A DNA stretch of 64,000 bases from assembly GCA_016125255.1 (NCBI GenBank), contig WGMD01000005.1, positions 52,328-116,327 on the forward strand, in the 5' to 3' direction. Of this stretch, positions 42,414 through 49,286 are shown one piece after another (within the stretch, counting starts at the first letter, position 1; each line of letters starts with the position of its first letter). The position numbers and the translations under genes are program-made. The DNA comes from Planctomycetota bacterium. GTDB taxonomy: Bacteria > Planctomycetota > Phycisphaerae > Phycisphaerales > Zrk34. The notes under the pieces were generated by a model that ran no database searches, was not told the origin of the DNA, and worked only from the letters and a program-made list of their open reading frames with translations.

Positions 42414-42815
42414 TCAGCGGGCGATGTAGTCGATCACGAACGCCTTCTCAAGCTGCGGCTTGAGCATCGAGACGAACTGCAGATGGGCCGGGTGCGTCAG
42501 GTACGTCTTGAGCCCCGCCGGGTCGTCGAACGTCACGATGTAACAATGCGTGAACCCGTCCGCCAGATTCTCCGGCGAGACGTTCGTGCCCCATTCGAAT
42601 CCGCGGATGGTGTCGATCTTCTTGGGCAGTTCGGCGAAGGCGGCGTTGATCTTGTCGATCTGCTCGGGCGTCGTCGAGGGGGTGAACTTGAACGACACGA
42701 CGTGGCGATACAGGCCGGTCGTCTGGCAGGTCCCGTCCATCTTGCAGCACGAGTTGGATGCACAGCCCGCCAGAAGCGCGAGCGTCATCACACACACCAG
42801 CATCATTTGAAACAT
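42414..42815 (-). CDS. Dabb (stress-responsive A/B barrel) lipoprotein
   Basis: Start at 42815 (GGAGGT 6 bp upstream). 133 residues with a lipobox (MFQMMLVCVMTLALLAGCAS, C18). The barrel domain starts YRHVVSFKFTPSTTPEQIDKINAAFAELPKKID and has FTHCYIVTFDDPAGLKTYLTHPAHLQFV. The usual cytoplasmic Dabb proteins lack a signal; exported forms are common in Planctomycetes. Convergent with the SRPBCC gene, with 5 bp between. Confidence 0.9.
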   Translation of the reverse strand: MFQMMLVCVMTLALLAGCASNSCCKMDGTCQTTGLYRHVVSFKFTPSTTPEQIDKINAAFAELPKKIDTIRGFEWGTNVSPENLADGFTHCYIVTFDDPAGLKTYLTHPAHLQFVSMLKPQLEKAFVIDYIAR

Positions 42816-42891
42816 CGCAGACCTCCGCGGTGAATGGGTGAACGAAGCGGAGGGCAGTCTACCGAACAGGCCATCGGACGCAACCTTCGCG

Positions 42892-42918
42892 CAACAGAAA
42901 AGGCCCGGTGAACGGGCC
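42892..42918 (-). terminator. Rho-independent terminator for the small gene at 43011
   Basis: On the minus strand GGCCCG, loop TTCAC, CGGGCC, then TTTTCTGTT. It lies 93 bp after the stop of the 32-residue membrane protein, which supports that gene. Confidence 0.7.
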
Positions 42919-43010
42919 AACTCTGCTTCCGAATCTTTCCGCTGACTGATCCCCTGGGTTGCAACAGGTTCAGTCGACGGGTGGTTGATTTTTTCCGACT
43001 TCGCCGCCGC

Positions 43011-43109
43011 TCACATGCCGGTCAGGCCGTGGCTCAGGTAAGCGATGGTCAGGAGCACGATCATGCCCGCCATGGCTGCGTGACGAATCTGGATGCGATC
43101 GTAAGTCAT
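43011..43109 (-). CDS. Small single-pass membrane protein (32 aa)
   Basis: Too short for usual gene callers. The product is MTYDRIQIRHAAMAGMIVLL then TIAYLSHGLTGM: basic N-terminus, 20-residue hydrophobic helix, short tail. AAGGGATG precedes the ATG by about 6-9 bp. A rho-independent terminator (42892-42918) follows. No family recognised. It could be a subunit or regulator of a membrane complex. Confidence 0.5.
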   Translation of the reverse strand: MTYDRIQIRHAAMAGMIVLLTIAYLSHGLTGM

Positions 43110-43461
43110 CGGATCATCCCTTCAATGCGAGGCCGTTTCCGATCCGGCCCGCCGTCAGGCCGGTGTTCATCTTCGGGAGACACTTAAGCGAAGTGCGTGC
43201 CAAACTCGGCGGCTATCCGAAGGTCGTCGTAAGTGGCGATTTCGCGGCAAGCTATGGCGACAGGGCCTGATTAACAGCGTTATCGATTGTGCCGATTGTA
43301 GTACCACGATGCGCCAGTGCGGCGAGGCAAGTGTACCGGAACAACACAACCGGCCGGTCGGGGCGCACTCATCCATCCCCAACATGCCGGCGGCTTGTCA
43401 TTTTCCGGGGGCGCGTGTACAAACGGTCGCTCGCCAGGTGATTTAGAAAGTCGAGGTCCAC
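43110..43461. other. Intergenic region (352 bp), no gene
   Basis: Divergent gap between the small membrane protein and ppa. I see no open frame with a supported start, no REP and no clear hairpin terminator. Confidence 0.5.
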
Positions 43462-44073
43462 ATGGGTTTTCCAGAGCCGTTCTTCCGCTGGCGTCCGCAT
43501 CCGTGGCACGGGCTTGACGCCGGGCCCGAAGCCCCGGCGGTGGTGCAGGCGTACATCGAGCTGACGCCGTTCGATTTCGTCAAGTATGAAATCGATAAGT
43601 CGACCGGCTATCTGCGCGTCGATCGCCCCCAGCGCTCCAGCTCCCAGCCGCCGACGCTCTACGGATTCATCCCCCGCACTTACTGCGGCACGCGCGTCGG
43701 GAAGCTCAACCCCAACGCCGAACGCGGCGACCATGACCCCTTGGATATCTGCGTCATGTCCGAACGGCCGATCAACCGCTCGGAAATCCTTCTGCACGCG
43801 CGCGTCATCGGCGGGCTTCAAGCCACCGACCACGGCGAGGCCGACGACAAGATCATCGCCGTGCTCAACAACGATCAGGTCATGAAGGGCATCCGTGAAA
43901 TCAAGCATCTGCCCCAGCCGCTCGTCGAACGCCTCCGCCACTATTTCCTCACGTACAAAATGGTCCCCGGCGAGCGGTCGCAGATGACGATCGAAGCGAC
44001 CTACGGCCGGGAGGAGGCGATGGCGGTCGTCGAGGCGGCGATGGCGGATTATCAGGATGAATTCGGACAGTGA
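43462..44073 (+). CDS. ppa: Inorganic pyrophosphatase (family I)
   Basis: 203 residues. The metal-site motif DHDPLD (in [10 protein letters not shown]) is the PPase signature D-x-D-P-L-D, and the [14 protein letters not shown] region supplies the other substrate-binding residues. Hydrolyses pyrophosphate to drive biosynthesis. Slightly longer at the N-terminus than E. coli Ppa. The gene precedes an SYLF lipoprotein on the same strand by 55 bp. Confidence 0.94.
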   Translation: MGFPEPFFRWRPHPWHGLDAGPEAPAVVQAYIELTPFDFVKYEIDKSTGYLRVDRPQRSSSQPPTLYGFIPRTYCGTRVGKLNPNAERGDHDPLDICVMSERPINRSEILLHARVIGGLQATDHGEADDKIIAVLNNDQVMKGIREIKHLPQPLVERLRHYFLTYKMVPGERSQMTIEATYGREEAMAVVEAAMADYQDEFGQ

Positions 44074-44128
44074 GCCGATTCGGCGACTATACTCGTGCAG
44101 GATGTTGACTCATGCATGGAGGTCGCCG

Positions 44129-44677
44129 ATGCTTCGCCACATTTCACTGATCGCGTTGGGTCTGTTGGTCATCGCCGGCGGGACGGGTTGTTCGACCGCC
44201 CCCAAGTCCGCCGCCGAGCGCAGCACGCTCGTCGCCGAGGCCGGGGATACGATCAAGCTTTTTGAAGCGAAAGACCCGGGGCTCCAGCAGGTCATGGACC
44301 GGGCCGCCGGTTACGCGGTGTTCCCGTCCGTGGGCAAAGGCGGGGTCGGCGTCGGCGGGGCCTACGGGCGCGGCATCCTCTATGAACGCGGCAAGATGAC
44401 CGGCTACTGCGACCTCTCGCAGGGCACGATCGGATTCCAGCTCGGCGGGCAGTCCTACCGCGAGATGATCCTCTTCCAGACCGACGCGGCCGTGCGACAG
44501 TTCAAGAGCGGCGAATTCGCCCTCGCCGCACAGGCCTCCGCCGTCGCCGCCACCGAAGGCGCCGCCCGACACGCCGACTACGCCAACAGCGTCCTGGTCT
44601 TCACCATCGAACGCGGCGGCCTCATGTACGAAGCCACCGTCGGCGGCCAGAACTTCTCCTTCCAGGCCATCCCATAA
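44129..44677 (+). CDS. SYLF-domain (Ysc84-like) lipoprotein
   Basis: Start at 44129 (GGAGG 6 bp upstream). 182 residues with a lipobox (LLVIAGGTGCSTAP). DRAAGYAVFPSVGKGGVGVGGAYGRGILYERGKMTGYCDLSQGTIGFQLGGQSYREMILF is the SYLF opening with its glycine-rich stretch. In eukaryotes the domain binds phosphoinositides; bacterial versions are envelope lipoproteins of unknown role. The tail GGLMYEATVGGQNFSF completes the family pattern. Confidence 0.92.
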   Translation: MLRHISLIALGLLVIAGGTGCSTAPKSAAERSTLVAEAGDTIKLFEAKDPGLQQVMDRAAGYAVFPSVGKGGVGVGGAYGRGILYERGKMTGYCDLSQGTIGFQLGGQSYREMILFQTDAAVRQFKSGEFALAAQASAVAATEGAARHADYANSVLVFTIERGGLMYEATVGGQNFSFQAIP

Positions 44678-44696
44678 ACACCCCCCCGCGCCCCCC

Positions 44697-44724
44697 ATTT
44701 AGCGGCGGGGCTTGCCCCGCGCGG
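44697..44724 (+). repeat. REP element, left flank of the RAYT gene
   Basis: ATTTAGCGGCGGGGCTTGCC followed by CCGCGCGG. It is in inverted orientation to the copy at 45344-45371, with the RAYT gene between them. Confidence 0.9.
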
Positions 44725-44726
44725 CG

Positions 44727-45320
44727 TTAACCTTCGTAATCCCGAACAAACGACCACCGCTGCGCCGGCTTCCCCTCTTTGACCGGGTTGTCCTGCACAT
44801 ATCGAACCGCCCGACGCACCGCCTCATGCGAATCCAGATATACGTCCCATGATTTCCTCGCCCAAGGGGACGGCGTCGAGCCATCGTTTGTCATCTGACC
44901 GTTCAAAGGATGCCGCCGATCTTCGTGCAGTTGATGCGTGGCGGCGCCCTTGAGGTGGCCGACGATGCGCTTGATGTTGCGCGGATGACGCGCGATGACC
45001 AGATGCACATGACGCGGCAGGATCGAACAGGCGTGAAGCACATAACCGCTGTCTTCCATTGCCTTGACGAAACCGCGGGAGATCGAAAGGGCTTGTTCGC
45101 CCGTGAATGTCACGGGTGGGTACATCAGCGCTTCTTTGGCGGCTTCACGGGCGTTTTGATCATGCGGTCGATGCGCGACGGAGCGGCGGGTGTCGATGGT
45201 GGTCGCCTTGCCGTGCAGGAACAGTTCCCATTGGCGCACGAAGTCGGACCACGTTCCGCGCGGGTCATTGGGGAGCCAGAATCCGTAAGCGGTGAAGATG
45301 CTGTGGAAGGCGAGGATCAT
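44727..45320 (-). CDS. REP-associated tyrosine transposase (RAYT, Y1-HUH)
   Basis: Start at 45320 gives 197 residues. The HUH nuclease motif HVHLV (H104, H106) and the single catalytic Tyr Y174 in RYVQDNPVK are intact, and IFTAYGFWLPNDPRGTWSDF is the family opening. The gene is bracketed by inverted REP copies (44697-44724 and 45344-45371). RAYTs are thought to cut and mobilise REP sequences. This organism has many REP copies of the same sequence in this window, so the pair is a candidate mobilisation system. Likely active; not tested. Confidence 0.92.
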   Translation of the reverse strand: MILAFHSIFTAYGFWLPNDPRGTWSDFVRQWELFLHGKATTIDTRRSVAHRPHDQNAREAAKEALMYPPVTFTGEQALSISRGFVKAMEDSGYVLHACSILPRHVHLVIARHPRNIKRIVGHLKGAATHQLHEDRRHPLNGQMTNDGSTPSPWARKSWDVYLDSHEAVRRAVRYVQDNPVKEGKPAQRWSFVRDYEG

Positions 45321-45343
45321 GGCGCGGATATTGTAATCGGCGG

Positions 45344-45371
45344 CCGCGCGGGGCAAGCCCCGCCGCTAAAT
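45344..45371 (-). repeat. REP element, right flank of the RAYT gene
   Basis: On the minus strand ATTTAGCGGCGGGGCTTGCC followed by CCGCGCGG, identical to the left flank. Both REPs have the CTTG loop not seen in other copies, which have CATC, suggesting that they are a matched pair. Confidence 0.9.
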
Positions 45372-45488
45372 GGTTTTTTCGTGATGTAAAAAAGAACCGC
45401 GCGATTCGGGGCGGCGTTACAACTGATTGATCGCGCGATGCGTGTCGCGCTTGCGTCTTTGTGTCACGATGAACAAGGAGCGTCGCCC

Positions 45489-46334
45489 ATGTCACGAATC
45501 ACCGCATTTTTCACGCTGTTTGCCGCCCTTTTCGCGCCCGTCGTGCCCGTTCTCGCGGGTAATCCGGGGGCCCCGGCGAGCATCTTTCCCGATCCGCAGC
45601 TCGAAGCCGCCGTCCGCAAGGAGGTTTACGCCAAGCGCGACAACGCCGAGCCGCTGACCGCTGAGGATGTGGCGCACATCGCCCGGCTCGACGGGAAGGG
45701 GATGAACATTCACGACCTGCGCGGCCTGGAAAATTGCCGGGCGCTCGCCGAGATCGATCTGTCGGGCAACGCCATCGCCGACCTTTCGCCGCTGACGGAT
45801 CTGAAGATGCTCCAGTCGTTGACGCTCGCGCACAACCAGATCGTCGACGCCTCGCCGCTGGCGAAGATCGATTCGCTTCAGTATCTGGATCTGTCGGCCA
45901 ATCACGTGGCGAATGTCGAAGCGCTTGCGAAGCTGACGAATCTGCGGACGCTGCGGCTGAGCGACAATCGCATCAGCGATCTTTCGCCGCTGGGTTCGCT
46001 CACGAAGCTCTGGTCGCTGTATGTGGGTCGCAATCCGCTGCATTCGATCGACGTGGTGAGCAAGCTGCACGATCTGTCGACGTTCGAGGCGGCGGGCAGC
46101 GAACTGAAGGACCTCTCGCCGCTCACATCGCTGACGGAGCTGCGCCTGGTGCTCCTGCAGGACAACCAGATCAAGGACCTGAACGCACTGGCGACGGCGG
46201 CGGAAAAAGACGCGGCGGGACCGAAGCGATTCGCGCCGTTCCTGCGGCTGTACCTGTCGGGCAACCCGCTTACCGTCGAGGCGCGGGGCGTGCAGATGAA
46301 CCGCCTGCGCGCGGCGGGCGTCCGGGTCGAGTAG
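45489..46334 (+). CDS. Exported leucine-rich repeat protein
   Basis: Start at 45489 (GGAG 8 bp upstream). 281 residues with signal peptide 1-23. About eight 22-residue LRRs of the internalin type (LAEIDLSGNAIADLSPLTDLK, LQSLTLAHNQIVDASPLAKID, LRTLRLSDNRISDLSPLGSLT...). Preceded by an N-terminal domain (FPDPQLEAAVRKEV) that recurs in many such proteins. Probably a surface or periplasmic protein for protein binding. Its 3' end overlaps by 65 bp with the convergent DNA methyltransferase gene. Confidence 0.9.
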   Translation: MSRITAFFTLFAALFAPVVPVLAGNPGAPASIFPDPQLEAAVRKEVYAKRDNAEPLTAEDVAHIARLDGKGMNIHDLRGLENCRALAEIDLSGNAIADLSPLTDLKMLQSLTLAHNQIVDASPLAKIDSLQYLDLSANHVANVEALAKLTNLRTLRLSDNRISDLSPLGSLTKLWSLYVGRNPLHSIDVVSKLHDLSTFEAAGSELKDLSPLTSLTELRLVLLQDNQIKDLNALATAAEKDAAGPKRFAPFLRLYLSGNPLTVEARGVQMNRLRAAGVRVE

Positions 46335-47085
46335 CGCCCCGACTCCGCGCGGCTTTCTTGACGGGTTTCCCGCCGGGCTTGGGCGAGCCGCCTTTGCGCA
46401 GGATGAACAGGTAGTTGAAGCCGCGGAGGAAGAAGTTGCCTTCCTCCGCGGCTTTTCGGTAGTTGCCCATCTCCAGCGTCTTGTTGTGACGCACGACGCT
46501 GATGATGTCCACGGGCACGAACAGCCGGCGCAGCCGGCGAAACAACTCGAAGCCCAGCGGGTGAAATCCCTTGCCCGGCCCTTTGCCGTGCTCGTACGAA
46601 TCGCTCACATACAGCGCCATGTGCCGCCCCGGCTTGAGGACGCGATTGATCTCGCTGAACACCTGCTCCATCGCCTCGTAGTACCCGTCCTTGACATGCA
46701 GCTTGCCGATGCAGCGCGGATCGTCGGAGTACTCCAGGTGCGTCGAATACGGCGGATCAATGAACACGAAATCGGCCAGGCCGCTGTTCATCGGAAGCTG
46801 CCGCGCATCGGCGAAGACGATGTCGTCGCGCTGCGGGCTCAGATCGAACCCGACGCCGCGGCGGTCCAGATCCTTGCACACATCGAGCGTCGTCCCCGAC
46901 CCGCAGCACGGATCGACCACGAGATTGCCCGGCCGCGTGTAGCGCTGCAGAAGATTCCAGATGACGTAGCTGGGCGTGGCGCCGCGGTAGTTGGGGTCGC
47001 CCTGCGTGGTGTCGCCGTAGTGTTGGGAGGGGTAATCCCAAAGCGTGGTCGGCTCGATGCGAACAGGCGGCTTGTTGAATTTCAT
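46270..47085 (-). CDS. Site-specific DNA methyltransferase (N4-cytosine/N6-adenine type)
   Basis: Start at 47085 (33 bp downstream of the longest ATG, which would add 11 unconserved residues). 271 residues. Motif I is DPCCGSGTT (59-67) and motif IV is FIDPPYSTHLEY (DPPY 110-113). Between 40 and 58 it reads YVIWNLLQRYTRPGNLVV. The order motif I before motif IV is that of the gamma/zeta type, as in N6A or N4C methyltransferases. There is no partner nuclease or specificity gene. The last 45 residues are basic and overlap with the LRR gene. Function is inferred from motifs; an RNA guanine methyltransferase of the TRM11 type is an alternative. Confidence 0.75.
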   Translation of the reverse strand: MKFNKPPVRIEPTTLWDYPSQHYGDTTQGDPNYRGATPSYVIWNLLQRYTRPGNLVVDPCCGSGTTLDVCKDLDRRGVGFDLSPQRDDIVFADARQLPMNSGLADFVFIDPPYSTHLEYSDDPRCIGKLHVKDGYYEAMEQVFSEINRVLKPGRHMALYVSDSYEHGKGPGKGFHPLGFELFRRLRRLFVPVDIISVVRHNKTLEMGNYRKAAEEGNFFLRGFNYLFILRKGGSPKPGGKPVKKAARSRGATRPGRPPRAGGSSARPAPRR

Positions 47086-47208
47086 GCTGATGAGTGTACC
47101 GCAAGACCCCTCGTTCATTCACCCATCACCCAAGACCATGGACCCACGCAATGGTCAATCGGCATCAGACATTTGCCATGGGTCAGGTGAAGGCGGGGAT
47201 CAATGCAA

Positions 47209-48009
47209 TCACTTAAGTCCGCCGGCGAGATCCTTGACGAACGCCGCCGCTTCGCGAGCGATCACTTGCGGGGCGGCGTCCTTGTGTTTGCCCATGCACT
47301 TGACGAGCGCCGAGCCGACGATGGCGGCGTCGGCGACTTGTGTGACGCTGCGGACATGCGCCGGCGTCGAGATGCCGAAGCCCACGGTCAGCGGAAGGTC
47401 GGTGACTTTGCGAAGCCGCTTGAGCCGATCGGTCAGATCGGGCGGCAGTTCGGCCCGCTCGCCGGTGATGCCGGTGCGGGCGACGATGTAGACGAAGCCG
47501 GTCGATGCTTTGGCGATGGCGGCGGCGCGGTCGTCGGGTGTGGTCGGCGCGATGAGGAGCGAACTGATCATGCCCGCTTCCGTCACCGGCTCGCGCACGA
47601 CCGCCGCTTCCTCCAGCGGCAGATCGGGGAAGATGAACCCATCCATGCCCGCATCGTGCGCGAGCTGCACGAACTTCGACACGCCGATGCGATGCACGAT
47701 CGTGTAGCTGACCATGGCGACGAGGCCCATGTTGAGCTTGGGCCGAACCGTTTTGACCATGGCGAAGATGTCAGCGGGGTGGAGCTTGTGTTTGAGGGCT
47801 TCGGTCATGGACGCGGCGATGACCGGGCCGTCGGCGATCGGATCGGAAAAGGGAATGCCCAGCTCGCAGATGCTCGCCCCGGCGGTTTGGAGCGCCGGGA
47901 GCGTCAGGGCCGTCGCTTCCAGCGTCGGGTAACCGGCCGTGAGAAAGGGCATCAGGGCGGTGCGGCCGGTCTTGCGCAGGTCGGCGAAAATGGATTCGAT
48001 CCGATTCAT
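47209..48009 (-). CDS. trpA: Tryptophan synthase alpha chain
   Basis: 266 residues. ICELGIPFSDPIADGPVI holds E49 and D60, the catalytic acid/base of the indole-glycerol phosphate aldolase. VYIVARTGITGERAELP is the flexible loop and VGFGISTPAHVRSV follows. Converts indole-3-glycerol phosphate to indole for TrpB. trpB is not in the window. Monocistronic, with a REP just upstream at 48065. Confidence 0.97.
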   Translation of the reverse strand: MNRIESIFADLRKTGRTALMPFLTAGYPTLEATALTLPALQTAGASICELGIPFSDPIADGPVIAASMTEALKHKLHPADIFAMVKTVRPKLNMGLVAMVSYTIVHRIGVSKFVQLAHDAGMDGFIFPDLPLEEAAVVREPVTEAGMISSLLIAPTTPDDRAAAIAKASTGFVYIVARTGITGERAELPPDLTDRLKRLRKVTDLPLTVGFGISTPAHVRSVTQVADAAIVGSALVKCMGKHKDAAPQVIAREAAAFVKDLAGGLK

Positions 48010-48064
48010 GGTCGAACAGGATAGCGTGCGGGGCGGTCAATGACGAATCCGCGCCTGCGACTCC

Positions 48065-48095
48065 GCTTAGCGACGCCGCTCGCGGCGTGCTTTCC
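48065..48095 (+). repeat. REP element, ACGCCGC subtype
   Basis: GCTTAGCGACGCCGCTCGCG followed by GCGTGCTTTCC. Nearly identical to the copies at 21170 and 26201. It lies between trpA and the GT4 gene. Confidence 0.85.
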
Positions 48096-48098
48096 CCG

Positions 48099-49106
48099 TC
48101 ACCTCTGAATCGGCGCCAGATAATTCTCAAACTGCTTGACCAGCCGCGACCACGGCAGCGACTCGGCGTACCGTCGGCAGGCCGCCCGATCGTTCAGCGC
48201 CAATGCCCCCATCGCCGCGCGCTTCAGGTCTTCGTCCAGTACGCCGGTCTGCCCATTGCTCACCACATCGACCGGCCCCGTCACCGGGTACGCCGCCACC
48301 GGCGTCCCGCTCGCCATCGCTTCGAGCATCACATTCCCGAACGTATCGGTGCGCGAGGGGAACACGAACACGTCCGCCGCGGCGTAATACTCCGCGAGCT
48401 TCTCGTCTTCCAGAAACCCCAGGAACATCACATCGGGATAGCGCTCCTGAAGCTTCGGGCGCACGGGGCCTTCGCCGATGATGATCTTCGTGCCGGGCAG
48501 GTCCAGCTTCGCGAACGCATCGAGGTTCTTCTCCCCGCTGACGCGACCGACATTGAGGAACAAGGGGCGCGGCACATTGATGTGTCCGTTCGCGCCGGGA
48601 TGGAACATGCTCAGATCGACGCCGCGGCCCCAGATGACCAGCTCGTTGGCGAAACCCCAACCTTTCAGTTCCGCGCGCATCGACTCGGTGGGGACAAGCG
48701 TCCGCACCGCCCGGCCGTGGAACCACTTGAGGTACTTGTACCCCGGCGACTCGGGCAGGCCCATGTAGATGTTGAGGTACTTGGGGAACTGCGTGTGATA
48801 GCTGGTCGTGAAGATCAGCTTGCGTCGCCGGCAGTAGCGGCGCGCGGCCAGCCCGCACGGACCTTCGGTGGCGATGTGGATCGCATCGGGCTTGAATTCA
48901 TCGAGCATCCGCGCGGTCTTGCGATAAGGCGCGATCGCCAGATGAATCGACGGATACTTGGGGCAGGGGAATGTGCGGAACAGGTCCGGGTGAATGACGA
49001 GCATCTCGTGCCCGAGCTGTTCGAGCAGGCGCGTCAGATTCGTCAGCGTCCGAACGACGCCATTGACCTGCGGCCGCCATGCGTCGGAGATGAGTGCGAT
49101 TTTCAT
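48099..49106 (-). CDS. GT4-family glycosyltransferase
   Basis: 335 residues, GT-B fold. The N-terminus is ALISDAWRPQVNGVVRTLTNLTRLLEQLGHEMLVIHPD, and the C-terminal domain has LFLNVGRVSGEKNLDAFAKLD (donor binding), then VFVFPSRTDTFGNVMLEAMASGTPVAAYPVTGP with the conserved E-x7-E-like region. Closest in pattern to the alpha-mannosyltransferases/digalactosyldiacylglycerol-type GT4 enzymes. Acts on a lipid or glycan at the cytoplasmic face. It is followed upstream on the same strand by the PHP-GT4 fusion gene at 49287 and may act on the same product. Confidence 0.88.
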   Translation of the reverse strand: MKIALISDAWRPQVNGVVRTLTNLTRLLEQLGHEMLVIHPDLFRTFPCPKYPSIHLAIAPYRKTARMLDEFKPDAIHIATEGPCGLAARRYCRRRKLIFTTSYHTQFPKYLNIYMGLPESPGYKYLKWFHGRAVRTLVPTESMRAELKGWGFANELVIWGRGVDLSMFHPGANGHINVPRPLFLNVGRVSGEKNLDAFAKLDLPGTKIIIGEGPVRPKLQERYPDVMFLGFLEDEKLAEYYAAADVFVFPSRTDTFGNVMLEAMASGTPVAAYPVTGPVDVVSNGQTGVLDEDLKRAAMGALALNDRAACRRYAESLPWSRLVKQFENYLAPIQR

Positions 49107-49132
49107 AGGGTTTCAGTTCGTGCGGATGGTTT

Positions 49133-49274
49133 TGACACAAAGACACGAAGACGCAGAGACACGAAGGAGGAACCGCAGTTCAGTTAAAACATCGGATTTA
49201 CACCTCATCATTTGAGGATCAATCTTCGTGCCTTCGTGCCTTTGTGCCTTTGTGTCTTTGTGTCTTCGTGTCAA
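49133..49274. repeat. Inverted short-unit repeats (CACAAAGACACGAAG type)
   Basis: Left arm 49133-49168 (TGACACAAAGACACGAAGAC...) and right arm 49224-49274 (CTTCGTGCCTTCGTGCCTTT...), made of 7-8 bp variations of ACACGAAG/CTTTGTGT. They face each other across 55 bp in the gap between the GT4 gene and the PHP-GT4 gene. Confidence 0.8.
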
Positions 49275-49286
49275 GAGTCATACGAA

